A stretch of DNA of 64,000 nucleotides. Source: Immersiella caudata (Eukaryota > Ascomycota > Sordariomycetes > Sordariales > Lasiosphaeriaceae). Of the stretch, positions 35,185 through 46,025 are shown one piece after another; position 1 is the first letter of the stretch; each line of letters begins with the position of its first letter. The notes below the pieces were generated by a model. The model did no database searches. It was not told the origin of the DNA and worked only from the letters and a program-made list of their open reading frames with translations. A program made the translations under genes and the position numbers. The DNA is taken from assembly GCA_030512335.1 (NCBI GenBank), contig JAULSU010000005.1, positions 124,001 to 188,000 on the forward strand. Reading direction: 5' to 3'.

Positions 35185-36039
35185 CTACTTGAATTGCTTG
35201 AAAAACTCCCAAGTCTCAACCGCAGCGAATGTCTGGGTCTCGCCCCTGAGAACCGGCGTCTGGATGTGCGAGCCATCGAATGCAATCCAAGTCACCGGAT
35301 AAACCTCTCCGCAGCCCGCATATTTCGTCTTCACCATCGTCCCCTGGCCAGACCGCGGCTCCTGCGGCGTCTGTGATGTGCAGCCGTTGTTCTTGACAAA
35401 CTTGTCACGCATTTGTCGGCCCTGGGCAATCGGGAGCAACGGGTCGCCCAATCCGTGTTGGCCGTAGTACGCAATAGGATCGTTTCCTCCCGTGCAGCCG
35501 CTCAGAAGACCACCAGAAAGAACGGCCACAGCCCGGAACTGCTTGGCGCGTGAACAGGCGATGGCGTACGACATGGCGCCTCCGTAGCTGAACCCTGTCG
35601 AAAACCTCAAGTCTTGGTTGATGCAAAGATTTTCTTCGACGGTCTTGACCATGTCATCGACGAATAGGAGGTCTTCCCCTCCGGTGTTGCCCCAGCCAGT
35701 GTTGAGCCCGGTGGGGGCCACGAAAATAGCCCCTATGTCGTCGTTGGCCAGGGGTGGCAGACCATAGTAAGGGAGATAGCTTTTTTGTCCGTTGGCAACA
35801 GTCGCTCCGCTATCCGCAAGGCCGTGGAAGGTGAAGATCAAACGGTGAGGGCGGGTGCTGTTGTAGTTGTCGGGCACCTTGACAAGGTACCAGCGCTGCT
35901 TTCCGTTGACGGTGGTCGTACGATTACCCCCAAAGGCAGCTGCCTTGCCACAGCCGGTGGATGGCTTGACAGCGAGAATGCAAGCACAGTTGCTGAAGAG
36001 AAGCAGCAGTGCTGAGACGGAAGCGAATATTGAAGGCAT
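35185..36039 (-). CDS. Secreted feruloyl esterase-like (CE1 / PHB-depolymerase family)
   Basis: Single exon, 284 residues. Signal peptide of about 23 residues (MPSIFASVSALLLLFSNCAC). Alpha/beta-hydrolase fold: oxyanion strand FTFHGLADSG, nucleophile elbow GFSYGGAMSYA (Ser at about 153), VLSGG, and catalytic His in FDGSHIQTP. Several cysteines (CGKAA, CIN, CSR, GCT, NGC, AGCGE) can form disulphides. The layout matches fungal feruloyl/acetyl xylan-type esterases of CE1 that release ferulic acid from plant cell wall. Related polyhydroxybutyrate depolymerase-like enzymes are the alternative. It is an intact gene in a block of broken ones. A TATA-like box lies about 45 bases upstream. Confidence 0.88.
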   Translation of the reverse strand: MPSIFASVSALLLLFSNCACILAVKPSTGCGKAAAFGGNRTTTVNGKQRWYLVKVPDNYNSTRPHRLIFTFHGLADSGATVANGQKSYLPYYGLPPLANDDIGAIFVAPTGLNTGWGNTGGEDLLFVDDMVKTVEENLCINQDLRFSTGFSYGGAMSYAIACSRAKQFRAVAVLSGGLLSGCTGGNDPIAYYGQHGLGDPLLPIAQGRQMRDKFVKNNGCTSQTPQEPRSGQGTMVKTKYAGCGEVYPVTWIAFDGSHIQTPVLRGETQTFAAVETWEFFKQFK

Positions 36040-36081
36040 TTTGGCGTAAAACTAAGGAGGTGCCCTGCTAGGTAGGTGTAT

Positions 36082-36087
36082 TTTATA
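36082..36087 (-). promoter_or_regulatory. TATA-like box of the esterase gene
   Basis: On the minus strand tataaa lies 43-48 bases before the ATG at 36039. Confidence 0.4.
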
Positions 36088-36309
36088 AGCTCCCTGCCGC
36101 AAATACTGTTGAAAAAAAAAAGAAAGCAGTGAAACCTCCTGGACCATGTTGTACTCGCCTCCGAAGTTATAAATGTAAAAAGAGTTGGCAAACTTCGCTT
36201 TGCACTCGCCCGAACAGCCGAATTCGTGATATTGACCTACCTGGTAGTAGCTTCCACCGCTCTCTATTCTGAAGATCATGCCGCAATTACCCATAGCCAT
36301 TCTTCCCAC
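36088..36309 (-). other. Possible fragment of a small secreted-protein gene
   Basis: A minus-strand frame from 36309 reads MGNCGMIFRIESGG, VGQYHEFGCSGECKAKFANS and FYIYNFGGEYN. It is aromatic- and Gly-rich with paired cysteines and looks like part of a small extracellular protein. No signal peptide or end is visible, and the region also serves as esterase promoter. It is probably a relic or chance. Confidence 0.25.
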
Positions 36310-36787
36310 AATGCTTCAACCTCGCTGCCGGAAATTAGTCTTCGGAGGTTCTACTGATATCCGATCGTTGTCGACTTCTTGGAAGCATGGGCACTGATGA
36401 CGCGGAGGGCTGAACGGTAAGTGGGGGCCTAGGCCGGAATGTGGGAGTCCAGGCAGCCGGTAGAGTTGAACGGCAAGTGGAGTTGCCGGTTTTGGCCACT
36501 GCTTCGGAACACAAGATGTGAAGTAAGCCACGTATTTAAATCACGAATTCATCGATTTGTATGTCTGCTCCTGTTGACCCTGTCAAACACAGAAAGGGTG
36601 ACAACAGTTATCAGTCCCAAAACAACGTCCAACCGCTCCACCAGCTAGGGCTTGAGCTCAATTCCTTCCTCAACTGGAGTGGTGGGACACCGATATCACG
36701 AGCCCATAAAAGACTCTCAATGCCATTGTCATTGGAGCTCGCCTGGAGCTAGACCTTCCAGAACTCTGGCCCTTGGCCGGAGCCCAC
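36310..36787. other. Intergenic
   Basis: About 480 bases with no supportable gene. Confidence 0.45.
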
Positions 36788-38103
36788 CTAGCGACCAAGC
36801 CGAGAGAGTTCGTCTCGCGGGAGCAGCCATGTGAAGCTGTTGTTCTCGTAGTGGTTGAGGCGAAACTTCTCCGACTGCAGCCCCTGGAATGCCCAGTAAA
36901 GCTTGCCGGACTCCAAGGTGAGAACAGTTTTAAAAATACGGCTATCCGACCAGTACGTTCCAACGTAGTCGGTAAGGTCTCTCGGCGAAGTACCCTTCTT
37001 TTGGGCATTGTCCAAGCTTTTGGTGATCGCAGGATACCACATGAGGTTCTCCGTTACCACGTCTCGAGCGATCTTCAGAAAGTCAACTCTATGCAGAGCA
37101 GGGACAGCCAGTACCTCCTCTAGAGCAAGCTGACCAACCCCACCCGGAATATCGTTCAAGGCGAGGGAGTTTGACAAGACGATGACGATAGTATCCAGAT
37201 CCGGAAGTACCATGCCGGCGCATAAAGCTCCAGGTAAACTGCCCTGGTGAAAAAGGACGAGTTGTGGTTGAGCGCCTTTGCCCACGATTGGCATGCCACC
37301 GGGTGAGAGGCCAGGGTTGAGATCGATCTGCCTAAGTCGGTTCGGCAACTGCGCCCTCGCTCAGCCGCAAGCGTACGATAGCTTGTACTTCGATGGCTGG
37401 TCTATTGCGATCTTGGAAGATGTGAGGCCATAGATCGGTGGTGAGGTGGCGTCCTCGAGGGGCATTGTAGCACGTTGTAACGATGTCGGTACCCGCGGGC
37501 GGCGGCTTGAGGAACGTTCGATCGAGGCCAAGAGGGTCGAGGATGCGTGTCTGAACAAACTCGGAAAAAGGCTGGTCATTGACGTGCTCGATCACGTAGC
37601 CAGCAAGGTCGGGCGGAAGGTTGTCGTACGAGAACTGGCCCAGGAAAGACAGCAGCCGGGATTGCGGGTTGATATGCGACATCCCATCCTTGCCAGAAAT
37701 GAGAATGTTGTTTTCCGTACCTATGACCAAGTTATCTGCCCAGGACATTCCAGACCGATGAGACAGAAGATCGGTGATGTTAAGTTGGCTCTGCAAAGTC
37801 TTGTCGGGGGGGTGAAAGGCGGGCAGAACATCTCGAACCAGTGTATCCCACCTCAACTTGCCCTCCTCAACCAGAATTACCACGGCGGCAGTGATGATGG
37901 CCTTTTTCAATGAGCATATGGGAATGACAGTCTCATCAGTGACGGGAAGACCGGCCTCTGCGTCGCGATGCCCGAAATTTCCGCTGTAGACGGGGGCACT
38001 ACTTTTGACAAACACTGAGAGCTAGGCCTGGCGTGCCACCAATCTTCATAAGGTTTTCGACGGCGGGTCCGAGGCCATCGAGGCGGACTGGAAGGCCCTC
38101 CAT
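36788..38103 (-). pseudogene. Serine beta-lactamase-family (class C / esterase type) gene, broken
   Basis: Read leftward from ATG 38103, the frame gives DGLGPAVENLMKIGGTPGLA, then a one-base shift near 37993. It continues as the N-terminal half with active-site SLKK (S-x-x-K) and CYN (Y-x-N). The frame closes at 37332. A second frame from 37348 carries the C-terminal half (LSPGGMPIVGKGAQPQLVLF, HQGSLPGALC). Against the family, about 80-120 residues between the halves are missing. Intact members are fungal serine hydrolases acting on esters, amides or lactams. With a frameshift plus an internal deletion, this copy should not make an active enzyme. Confidence 0.65.
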
Positions 38104-39299
38104 GTCTGCCAGTACACCTCTGTCAGAGTCAAATGCTTGCCACTGGGCTTGTGGCGGCACCGTGAGTACGTACTAGTTCAGTTGCGCCACAAGACGGCGG
38201 TGAGCAACGAGCAAAGATGGGGGAAGGCGAAAAGAATCGACATCGGCCCTCCAAGCTGCAACGTACGGGGTTAGTGATGATCTGGGGGGCGGAACATTGG
38301 ATGGCACTATGGAGGCAGGTGCGACTGGCTGGCCATTGCGGGACTCCAACTCGACTTGGCAGCTTCTTGCACCGGCTGTGAACGGCTGAAAACAGAACGA
38401 CCTGCGTCTGCCATATCTGGAAGCTGTCCAAACGGGGGCTCGCCAATACAATCACCATCACCGCCTCGAAATTCTGCTTTTCGCCGCGACATCCAATCAA
38501 GGAGGGTCCAGAAAGTAGTGCAACCCGAGTCTTGCGTTGCCGCACACCAGCCGCTTTGTGGCGGCAAGCTTCACCCCCAGGCAACCTTTCAGCACTGCCC
38601 TTGAGGTAGGAGGGGAGCTTGCCTCCTTCGCCCACTTTTCTGCACCACAGATCGAATTCGGGCGCCCAAGTTGGGCATGGCCCATTCGTCACCTACGATC
38701 ACCACAGACGATTTTTTACCGGGAAACAGCACACTTGATTGATCTGGCCGAACTCCATACCCGTCTTTGCGGACTCTTCCCGCAAAGGAGAGCGATAGCG
38801 CCAAGAATGGCAACTCAGCCACCAGGCAGCGTTTGCCCAACCCCACCTGGACATGGAGCTTCTCAATCTCATCTCATCATTTGGGAAGGATCAATGGAGC
38901 GCAGAAAGGCGGATATCAACGGTCTCCTGGAGCGACTCGAGCGAAAACGAAAGAAGAGAAACCTCTCGTCGATTCCCGTCGTTACTTTGGAGAAAGCGCT
39001 TCAGTTTCAGGACCGAAATGCGTTCCAGGACGCCATCCAGAGGCTCGCGCACCAGTGTTCCAGCAAAGACGCAACTAGGTTACTGTCGCGACATGTGTAT
39101 CTGTCAAAATCTGGGTGGTGGCTTGACGCCAAGCCAAGCCACCGCGAGCAGGGGGTCCATCGGCCCCGCGCTCCCCTGGAGCGCAGGAACCAATGTTCCG
39201 GCGCCCTGGGCCCAACGGGGCCGTTTCTTTTGTACTTATTAGAGCTTAACTCCGGACCTCACTTCCAAAAAGACAAGTCACTTTGCAACTGCACTTCCA
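38104..39299. other. Degraded/intergenic stretch
   Basis: About 1.2 kb. A plus-strand frame around 38890-39080 encodes a basic helical stretch (MERRKADINGLLERLERKRK and LQFQDRNAFQDAIQRLAHQ) that could be the ruined N-terminus of the NLR fragment that follows. No intact gene. Confidence 0.35.
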
Positions 39300-40402
39300 C
39301 TGCTCGCAAGCTCAATGAGGCGCTCCATCAGAAGTTCCACAGTATCCCATACTCGAACACCTGGTCGCCTTCAAGGACGCCGTTGCAGCAGTCACGACAC
39401 AAGCTGACCCCGCCAGAGCCGGCTCACTGGTCTAGGGTCTTTTTTTCATTGTGGTTCAGTGCGCGTGCATCTTTGCACAATCACTTGAACCTGCTTTGAA
39501 GGTTCTCGGCTTACTCACGAAGATGCTGCCGTCTGTTGCAAGAGACTTCACCATGTTCCCGCCGCAGAGTTCCAGCCTGAATTTGATAATTGGGGATCTC
39601 TTTGACGGCTACATTGAGTATTGTCACTCTGTCGTCCGGTATTTAAATGGGAATGCCTTGGGTGCGTTGTACCTTAAACCTCTTGATCCTTAACTTGGGC
39701 CGCGAGAAAGCACTGCTGACAATGATTATGTTTTACACCTCAGTGGCTTTTCTCCCTTTCATAGGCGTCTCCTCCCTCCATCGTGATCTCGAACGCCTGG
39801 CAGGCAGAATGCGGCCGCTCGTCGCTGAGTTCGGCCGCGAGGTGGACTTACAACATCGCGAAATTGTATCCGTGCATAGCCACAATCATCTTGGAGCACT
39901 AATAGGGAAAGATCGCGGACAGGAACAGGAAACGAAGCAACCGGTGAAGCAGCTTGCCGACCATACCGAGAAAGCATCCAGGTTGGCCCCTCGGCTTGTG
40001 CAGTTTCCGGTCTACCTGATAAACATGATGCAAAATGCCGAATTCATGGGGAGGGAGAACGAACTTGATATTCTCTCTAAGCTCTTACTGGGAGAGCACA
40101 ACGAGCCTTCTGTCGCCAGCTATTCACTACAGGGGGAGCCTGGGGTAGGAAAGACAGAGGTGGCGCTGGAGTTTGCCTCCCAATACAAAGATTCATTCGA
40201 CGCAGTTTTCTGGGTCAATTTAAACCCGGAAAATCCAGCCGAGGCCGTCGCAGCATTTGGAAATATTGGAAGGCATCTTCACTGGGTCAATGGCGAGGAA
40301 ATGGATGAAAGCCATATCGACGTAGTGGTTGATTGGCTTGAACAGACAGGTACCCCCGGACGGTTCTATTTCACCTTCGCTGCCTCAAGACTAGGTCACT
40401 GA
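39300..40402 (+). pseudogene. NLR-type gene fragment with intact P-loop, truncated
   Basis: Frame from about 39330 reads LEHLVAFKDAVAAVTTQADP and GSLV, then TAG at 39433-39435 where relatives carry a Trp (GSLVWG), then CACIFAQSLEPALKVLGLLT. A 103-nt intron (39662-39764) joins to SSLHRDLERLAGRMRPLVAE. The NB-ARC starts at FMGRENELDILSKLLLG with P-loop GEPGVGKTEVALEFA and AVFWVNL. The frame ends at 40402, where relatives continue into kinase-2, so sensor and repeat domains are absent. The cut lies 32 bases before a tRNA gene. An alternative splice form that skips the TAG was not found. Confidence 0.68.
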
Positions 40403-40434
40403 CTTGACCCCACGCCGCCAGCCCATAACTCAAA

Positions 40435-40528
40435 GCCTGATTATCTCAGCTGGTTAGAGCGTCGTACTAATATCTTCCTGAGATAGCAAGTAATGCGAAG
40501 GTCAACAGTTCAATCCTGTTATTGGGCA
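40435..40528 (+). tRNA. tRNA-Ile (anticodon AAT), second copy with D-stem change
   Basis: The mature part is identical to the copy at 5297-5394 except base 10, which is T here and G there. That leaves one mismatch at the base of the D stem (T10 against C25). The intron is 20 nt (about 40473-40492) instead of 24. Anticodon AAT is at 40469-40471. Flanks differ from the first copy, so this is not a simple long duplication. It may be functional or an early pseudogene. Confidence 0.82.
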
Positions 40529-42812
40529 TACATCTCTCTGTTTGACGTTTTGGTCCCCTGGTTGGTGGAGTTTGGGTGTGGCGAACTGGAGCTTGTGTGG
40601 ATCATGTTTTCGAAGGCGATTCAGGAGTAACGTAGCACGAACGGCGAATGGGTCTGGAAACGAGGCACTACGTTAAATGGACGGAAATCCGTTCACAGGT
40701 CAGGGCGAAAGCCTTGGAAAGTGAAGAAACAGCAGAGATCTTCACTTGCCACTTGACCGAGCCATCCTTGGCGACGGGTTGTGATGACTTTTGTCATAGC
40801 TGGCACAAACTCATAACACGCGCTCTATACCTCTTGAAGTTAAGCTTATATCTATTTCGGGCCATGGGTAGAGGTTCTCCCGCGCCAATCTACTCAGGTC
40901 TTGATGTCCCGCTTGCACGCAGCGCAAAGCAAGGCAACAGACCCTAAGGGGTAAAGTATAGGCGAGGTTCTGGCTGGGCACTTTGCTATGGAGTCGAGTG
41001 TGTATTAGGCCAATTCTCGCTTCGCATCCTCTCGCGACGTCTGGGGGGTGTTTATTCCGATAATTCCGCCGGCTTATACAAGGGGCTTGTATATGATGCG
41101 GATCTACCGTTACCAGTCGTCCCACTCAAAACCTCGTAGCGAACCAGAATCCGGGAATGGCGACGGGTATGTTTTTCAGCTGGTCAAGTAGCACTCGCTA
41201 CTGATGCCAAGTTTGAGACCCTCGCTGCCTCCGCCGGGAGAAAGGTCGGGAACCAAACTGCGGGCGAACGGTCTGTGGGGAAACCTCCAACCGTCGGCGA
41301 ATTCCGGCTCCGGTACTTCCGATGTAACGATTCAGTCAGAGTCTGTTGTTGGTACGCTGGCCTCCGTTGTGTACCATCCGATGATCGGTGTGTGATTGGT
41401 TCCCTTCGGCAGTCATGGGTGCGATCTCAACGCCGTCTGTTCCTGTCAACGGCACACACATCACACCACTTACAGGTCTAATGCCACTGCGCCAGCTGGA
41501 CCTGCATTGGCCCCTTTTTGAAACGGACATGCAAAAAAAAAGAGACAAAGTCTATATGTTCGCATTGGACACCCTCATTGGCATGCATGACACCAATGCG
41601 CAAAAACACACCTCCTTCACCGTGGTGGCGTCAATGCCTAGACCCTCCAACTTTTTCTTGGCATTTTTTTCACTCTCTCCGAATCACGGTGTCTCTCCAT
41701 CCTCGTCAACGTCAGGCCAATTACGGGCATTGCTTGGTGTGGCGAGTCTTAGGTGATGATTGGGCGGGAGCGGTGCAGGTGAGTCGAGGGCCTCTTGTTT
41801 ATTTGGCCGTTTTAGCCTATGGAATGCACCTGTTAGGTGCGGTTGAGGGCAAAGGGTCGCACCCCCACCTTGATATCGAGCCGTGTCTTATTAGCCAGTA
41901 ACCGGGTTTTGGGTCTTGCGCAACAAGCAAGTTACGAGGTTTGCCCGTGGGTTGGGGTCCCGCTGTCATGTTGGCTGACGATGCGTGTGGGAGGGAAAGT
42001 GGCACTTTTCAGGGGCGAAACCGAGGCAACGGGGAGGGGAAACCAGGCCGAGAACAAGACGCTATATTGCATCGGACCGGCCAGACGGGCTCGCGTGTGA
42101 ATAATTCGACCGAGCCTGGCCGAGCGGGGAGGCGAGGTTTCGCGATGACCTTGTAGGGAAATGGAAAATCCAGGAAATGTGTGGCTTGCCGAGACCCTGG
42201 GGCTGCCGCACCAGACTGCTGGACCTGGGGCACGCCCGACTCTATCTCCAAAAATAGAATGAGGCTAGACGACACATATTACCTCCACCTCTCTCGAAGT
42301 TGCTAGAGCTGGATGGTTTAATATCAAAATTCATATACTGCCCCTCACTGCACCAAGGCGCTACAAGCCCGCATTTCATGGAATTCACAGGGGGGTGGGG
42401 GGGGAGGGCAACCCGTCGTCAGGGCTCGTCAGGAGACCCATGCCCGTTTTTTTTTCATTTCCCACCTTTTCCACCAATGCAGTCCCGTGACAGCTCCCCA
42501 GTCGAGAGAGCTTGACGGAGTTTGACGGAGAACCGCAAAGGGGCAATGGGTAGCATCGTAATTCGGACAGTAGAGTAGGCAATATGTCGTTTGCGGTGGC
42601 GCAGCCAGAAATAGCAACAGATTTCGATCAGGTTGTGTCGAGCGGGCCAAGATATCGCGATGCTTTTGCTCCCTGAGGTCCATGTTTTGATGGGTATAAA
42701 GACGTCAAGACTGCGCCGCTGAGGAGTGTCTTCGTTTCCAGCATCCTCACCACACTCTCCAGCTTCTCACCAGTCTCGAGTCTTTTGCTCACTCCTCACT
42801 CACACTTTCAAA
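40529..42812. other. Long intergenic stretch
   Basis: About 2.3 kb with only short, incompatible frames. A frame near 41195-41330 (AKFETLAASAGRKVGNQTAG) is protein-like but has no start or homologue that I recognise. Confidence 0.4.
42695..42700 (+). promoter_or_regulatory. TATA box of the DUF4360 gene
   Basis: TATAAA lies 113-118 bases before the ATG at 42813 and is followed by a pyrimidine-rich leader, the usual fungal arrangement. Confidence 0.5.
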
Positions 42813-43586
42813 ATGCATCTTTCCAACATCCTCCCCTTTGTCGGCCTCGTTGCCGCCCTCCCCGCTCCGGAGGCCGCCCCTGAGCCGCAGTATCTCGCTG
42901 CTGCTCCCTCGGGCCACGAGGTGCAGATCACCGGCATCGCCTTTGCCGGCTCCGGCTGCCCGGCTGGCACCGTCTCCGGCCAGCTCTCGTCGGATCTGAC
43001 CACCATCACCCTCCTCTACGCCGACTTCGTCGCTCAGTCCGGCAAGGGCATCTCGGCGTCCAGCTACCGCAAGAACTGCCAGCTCAACGTCAAGTTGAGG
43101 TATCCCTCTGGCTGGCAATTCAGCGTCTTCAAGGCCGACTACCGCGGCTACGCCCAGATCCCCTCGGGCGACACCGGCACCTGCAAGGCCACCTACTACT
43201 TCTCGGGTGACTCCAAGCAGGCAAGTTCCCCTTTTTCTTTTTGGTTACCCCTATCCAGGGTTATTTTCAGGGGTAACACTAACACCTCCCAGATCTCCTC
43301 CACCATGACCATCCGCGGTCCCTTCGACGACAACTACGTCAAGACCGACCAGTTTGGCGTCGAGTCCACCGTCTGGTCCCCCTGCGGTCTCGAGGGTCTC
43401 CTCAACATCAACTCCGAGGTCCGCCTCTCGCCCCAGGACTCCAACCGCGCCGGTCTGCTCACCGTAAGTGTCCTCATTCCTTTCCACTTAGAGCATATCA
43501 CTGATAAACTTAAACAGGTCGACTCCACCGATCTCCGCTTCAAGCAGATCCACTACCTCCAGTGGACCAAGTGCACCAAGAAGTAA
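42813..43586 (+). CDS. Secreted DUF4360 protein with a GC-AG intron
   Basis: Exons 42813..43220, 43293..43463 and 43518..43586, 215 residues. Signal peptide MHLSNILPFVGLVAALPAPE. The DUF4360 pattern follows: ITGIAFAGSGCPAGTVSGQL, then YRKNCQLNVKLRYPSGW, then the Cys-containing YYFSGD and VWSPCGLEG, ending in CTKK. This family of small secreted fungal proteins has no known function. The first intron has the non-canonical donor in CAG|GCAAGT and acceptor cccag. It is 72 nt without a stop, so unspliced mRNA would also stay open with 24 extra residues. The splice choice rests on the family sequence KQ-ISSTMTI. The second intron is canonical (gtaagt). Confidence 0.88.
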   Translation: MHLSNILPFVGLVAALPAPEAAPEPQYLAAAPSGHEVQITGIAFAGSGCPAGTVSGQLSSDLTTITLLYADFVAQSGKGISASSYRKNCQLNVKLRYPSGWQFSVFKADYRGYAQIPSGDTGTCKATYYFSGDSKQASSPFSFWLPLSRVIFRGNTNTSQISSTMTIRGPFDDNYVKTDQFGVESTVWSPCGLEGLLNINSEVRLSPQDSNRAGLLTVSVLIPFHLEHITDKLKQVDSTDLRFKQIHYLQWTKCTKK

Positions 43587-44335
43587 ATTCTGTCATCATC
43601 ACTCCAAGATCATCGCGACGAGGAAAAGCGCCCGGGGGTCGACCGCGTGGTAATGGTTTCTTGAGTCTGGTTCGATCATCAATGCATCGCATCCTCTGTT
43701 TCTCGAGGGGATGTCGACCGGGGAGGGGGGGGTAACAAGGGTTTTTTCTAATTCGAGGGGGGGGGGGGTTTCATAGGGATTTTCTTTGATTATAACTGCT
43801 AGCAGTTGGGGAGATGCATCATATCAGACAATTGAGATTGGCTGAGAATACTTGACCTTGACCTTTGTATTTTGTGATCCACTTTTTTTGTCCTGTGTAA
43901 CAGTCCAAATTCCCGGGTTTCTGGGCTGGCAGAATAGGTCAAACCAGCGCTGTCCGGAGCGGCCCGGGCTCGCTTTGCTTTGCCACAGCAGTGCTTTTGT
44001 TGATTGCTCTATGCAGTCCATTGTTTCGGGAATTAGCCGGTCAAGGTAAAATGAACCGGTTACGTTCATTGGATGCTGCAGCGGATTTGGGAACTGGGTG
44101 TCGCTTCTCGAGAGGCCGGGTTGTTCGCACCTTCCGCGCAAAATGTGACTTTGATTGCGCCCCGATAGGCACTCCCAAGGCAACCGCGACCACTGTAGCA
44201 TGCGACCTGATTTGACTGGCCACAAACGCTCACCTGTACAACCAACCTCGGGAAATTTTCTTCCTCCTCACCTTTTCTTCATAATTCGAAGCCGCAACCC
44301 CATCGGCCACCAGTTGTGTGAGCTCAGTAGAGCCA
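43587..44335. other. Intergenic
   Basis: About 750 bases. G-rich runs near 43760. No gene seen. Confidence 0.45.
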
Positions 44336-44736
44336 TGGCGGAGGCAATCGCGCTGGCGGCCAACGTGATGGCCGTCATTCAACTCGCCGAACGTGTCGCA
44401 AGCATTTGCAAATTCTACATGGGCGAGGTTGACAATTATCAACAGGGCTTGCGACTTATTTATGTCGAAATTGCATCTCTCAAGGTCGTCTTCGAAGGCT
44501 TGTCGTTCCTCGATGAGGACGAAAAGGAGAAAAGCGCGACGCTTCAGGCGCTCCGGGGCGAAGATGGTCCCTTTCGCGGATGCGAGAAAGCCTTGGAGAA
44601 GCTGAAGGAGTTCTTCCCTCCTTTTCCGCTCGAGGAATCTCTGAGTCATCAGAAGGATGGGAAATTCCGGATAGCCCTCGCTCGCCTCGCTTGGCCGATG
44701 AAGGCGAGCAGTGCAACGAGATTTCTAGAGGAGATA

Positions 44737-44761
44737 ACGTGGTTGATAAGCGAACGGATAA
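44737..44761. repeat. Left terminal inverted repeat of the chimeric element
   Basis: Starts acgtggttgataagcgaacg. The inverse of 46734-46758 matches at 24 of 25 bases. Confidence 0.88.
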
Positions 44762-44858
44762 CGTGCGTTATAAGCGAGCGGCGCATATAAGCGAGCGGCG
44801 CACTTTTCAACGCGACGCGCTACCCCTGATTATTTACCACATTCCACTACCAAAAACC

Positions 44859-45345
44859 ATGGCAAGCGATTTAAACGAAGCGAGGCTTCTTTTAGCCATC
44901 CAAGCTATTCAGAAGAATCTAAAGCTTAGTCAGCGAAAGGCAGCTGAGGCATATGATATCCCAGAAACAACACTCCGGTAACGGCTTTACGGTAGACCTG
45001 CACGACGCGATATTCCAGCCAACTCACGTAAGCTTACGGATTTAAAAGAAAGTACGATTGTTTAGTACATAATCGAGCTATCTACACGCGTATTCCACCC
45101 TTGGCTTTATTACGTGGAAGATATGGCTAACCGACTGTTACGCGAACGCGACACGCCCCCTGTCGGTAAGCTTTGGGCTTATAACTTCGTCAAACGCCAG
45201 CCAGAGCTCCGGACGCGTTTTACACGTAAATACAATTATTAAAGGGCTAAATGCGAAGATCTAAAGGTTATTAGCGAGTGGTTTACCCTTATGTATAACA
45301 TAAAGGCTAAATACAGTATCTTTAATAAAGATGTTAAATTCTAGC
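44859..45345 (+). pseudogene. 5' half of a pogo-type transposase, RIP-damaged (left copy)
   Basis: From ATG 44859 the frame reads an HTH Psq-like start (EARLLLAIQAIQKNLKLSQR) and a CENP-B-type DNA-binding block (GRPARRDIPANSRKLTDLKE, MANRLLRERDTPPVGKLWAY). It stops just before the catalytic DET motif. Three stops lie in this one frame: TAA 44979-44981, TAG 45063-45065 and TAA 45240-45242. Each is explained by one C-to-T change of CAA or CAG, the CpA context mutated by fungal RIP. Sequence identity with the family is lost at about 45345. Confidence 0.75.
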
Positions 45346-46025
45346 CTCTGAGAGCGCTAAAGAGGCCCTGTATTTACAGGGCCTGCCAGTGAGGAAGGCG
45401 CTGGGTACCCTGCACCCACTGGGTACCCTGCACCTGCAGCCACCCACTAGCCACAATGTGGCTTCGAACCTTCTGGAATCCAGAAGGCCTCAGGGCCTTC
45501 AGGGGGCCACAGAAGGCTCTGGAAGCCCACAGGCTTCCATAACCTTCTGAGGCCACATCAGTGATTACAAGGCCTGTGGAGAGCCTCCACCATACTATTC
45601 TATTATTGTATTAGTAGTAGAAAGCTCTGGAATTTCCATTCCAGAGCTCCCACAGCCTATAACTAGCCATCTCCTCTCTTGTAATTAGCTTTCCTTCAAG
45701 CAAGCAATCTACTTCCTTCAGTTGAGTACTACTCACTGAAGCAAGCAATTCACAAGCAATACAGTCGTTTATTACAGTGCAGAGTTCACTGAAACCTTCT
45801 GTTTTACAGCGCATAGTTCGCTGTAACTTGTCTTTTAGGCTCTGTAGTACAGGCCTTCGTTTGCTTCCTTCAGCACCTTAGTAAGCTCTGCTGTCGTACC
45901 TCACAGCGCTCCTCCGGAGCACTGTACTCGCATTTCTTCCCCTGACCGGAGCACTGTACTACAGGCTCCCACAGGCTCTCAGGCGCTGTAATACAGGCCT
46001 GTAGAGTGCTACAAAGCAACAATGG
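45346..46025. repeat. Unidentified palindrome-rich insert
   Basis: About 680 bases between the two transposase halves. It is rich in short palindromes and recurring words: ccctgtatttacaggg near 45369, agtacaggcct near 45847, and repeated gagcactgtact and cagaaggcc. Composition differs from both flanks. There is no coding frame beyond short repetitive ones. It could be a nested non-autonomous element or a recombination filler. Confidence 0.5.
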
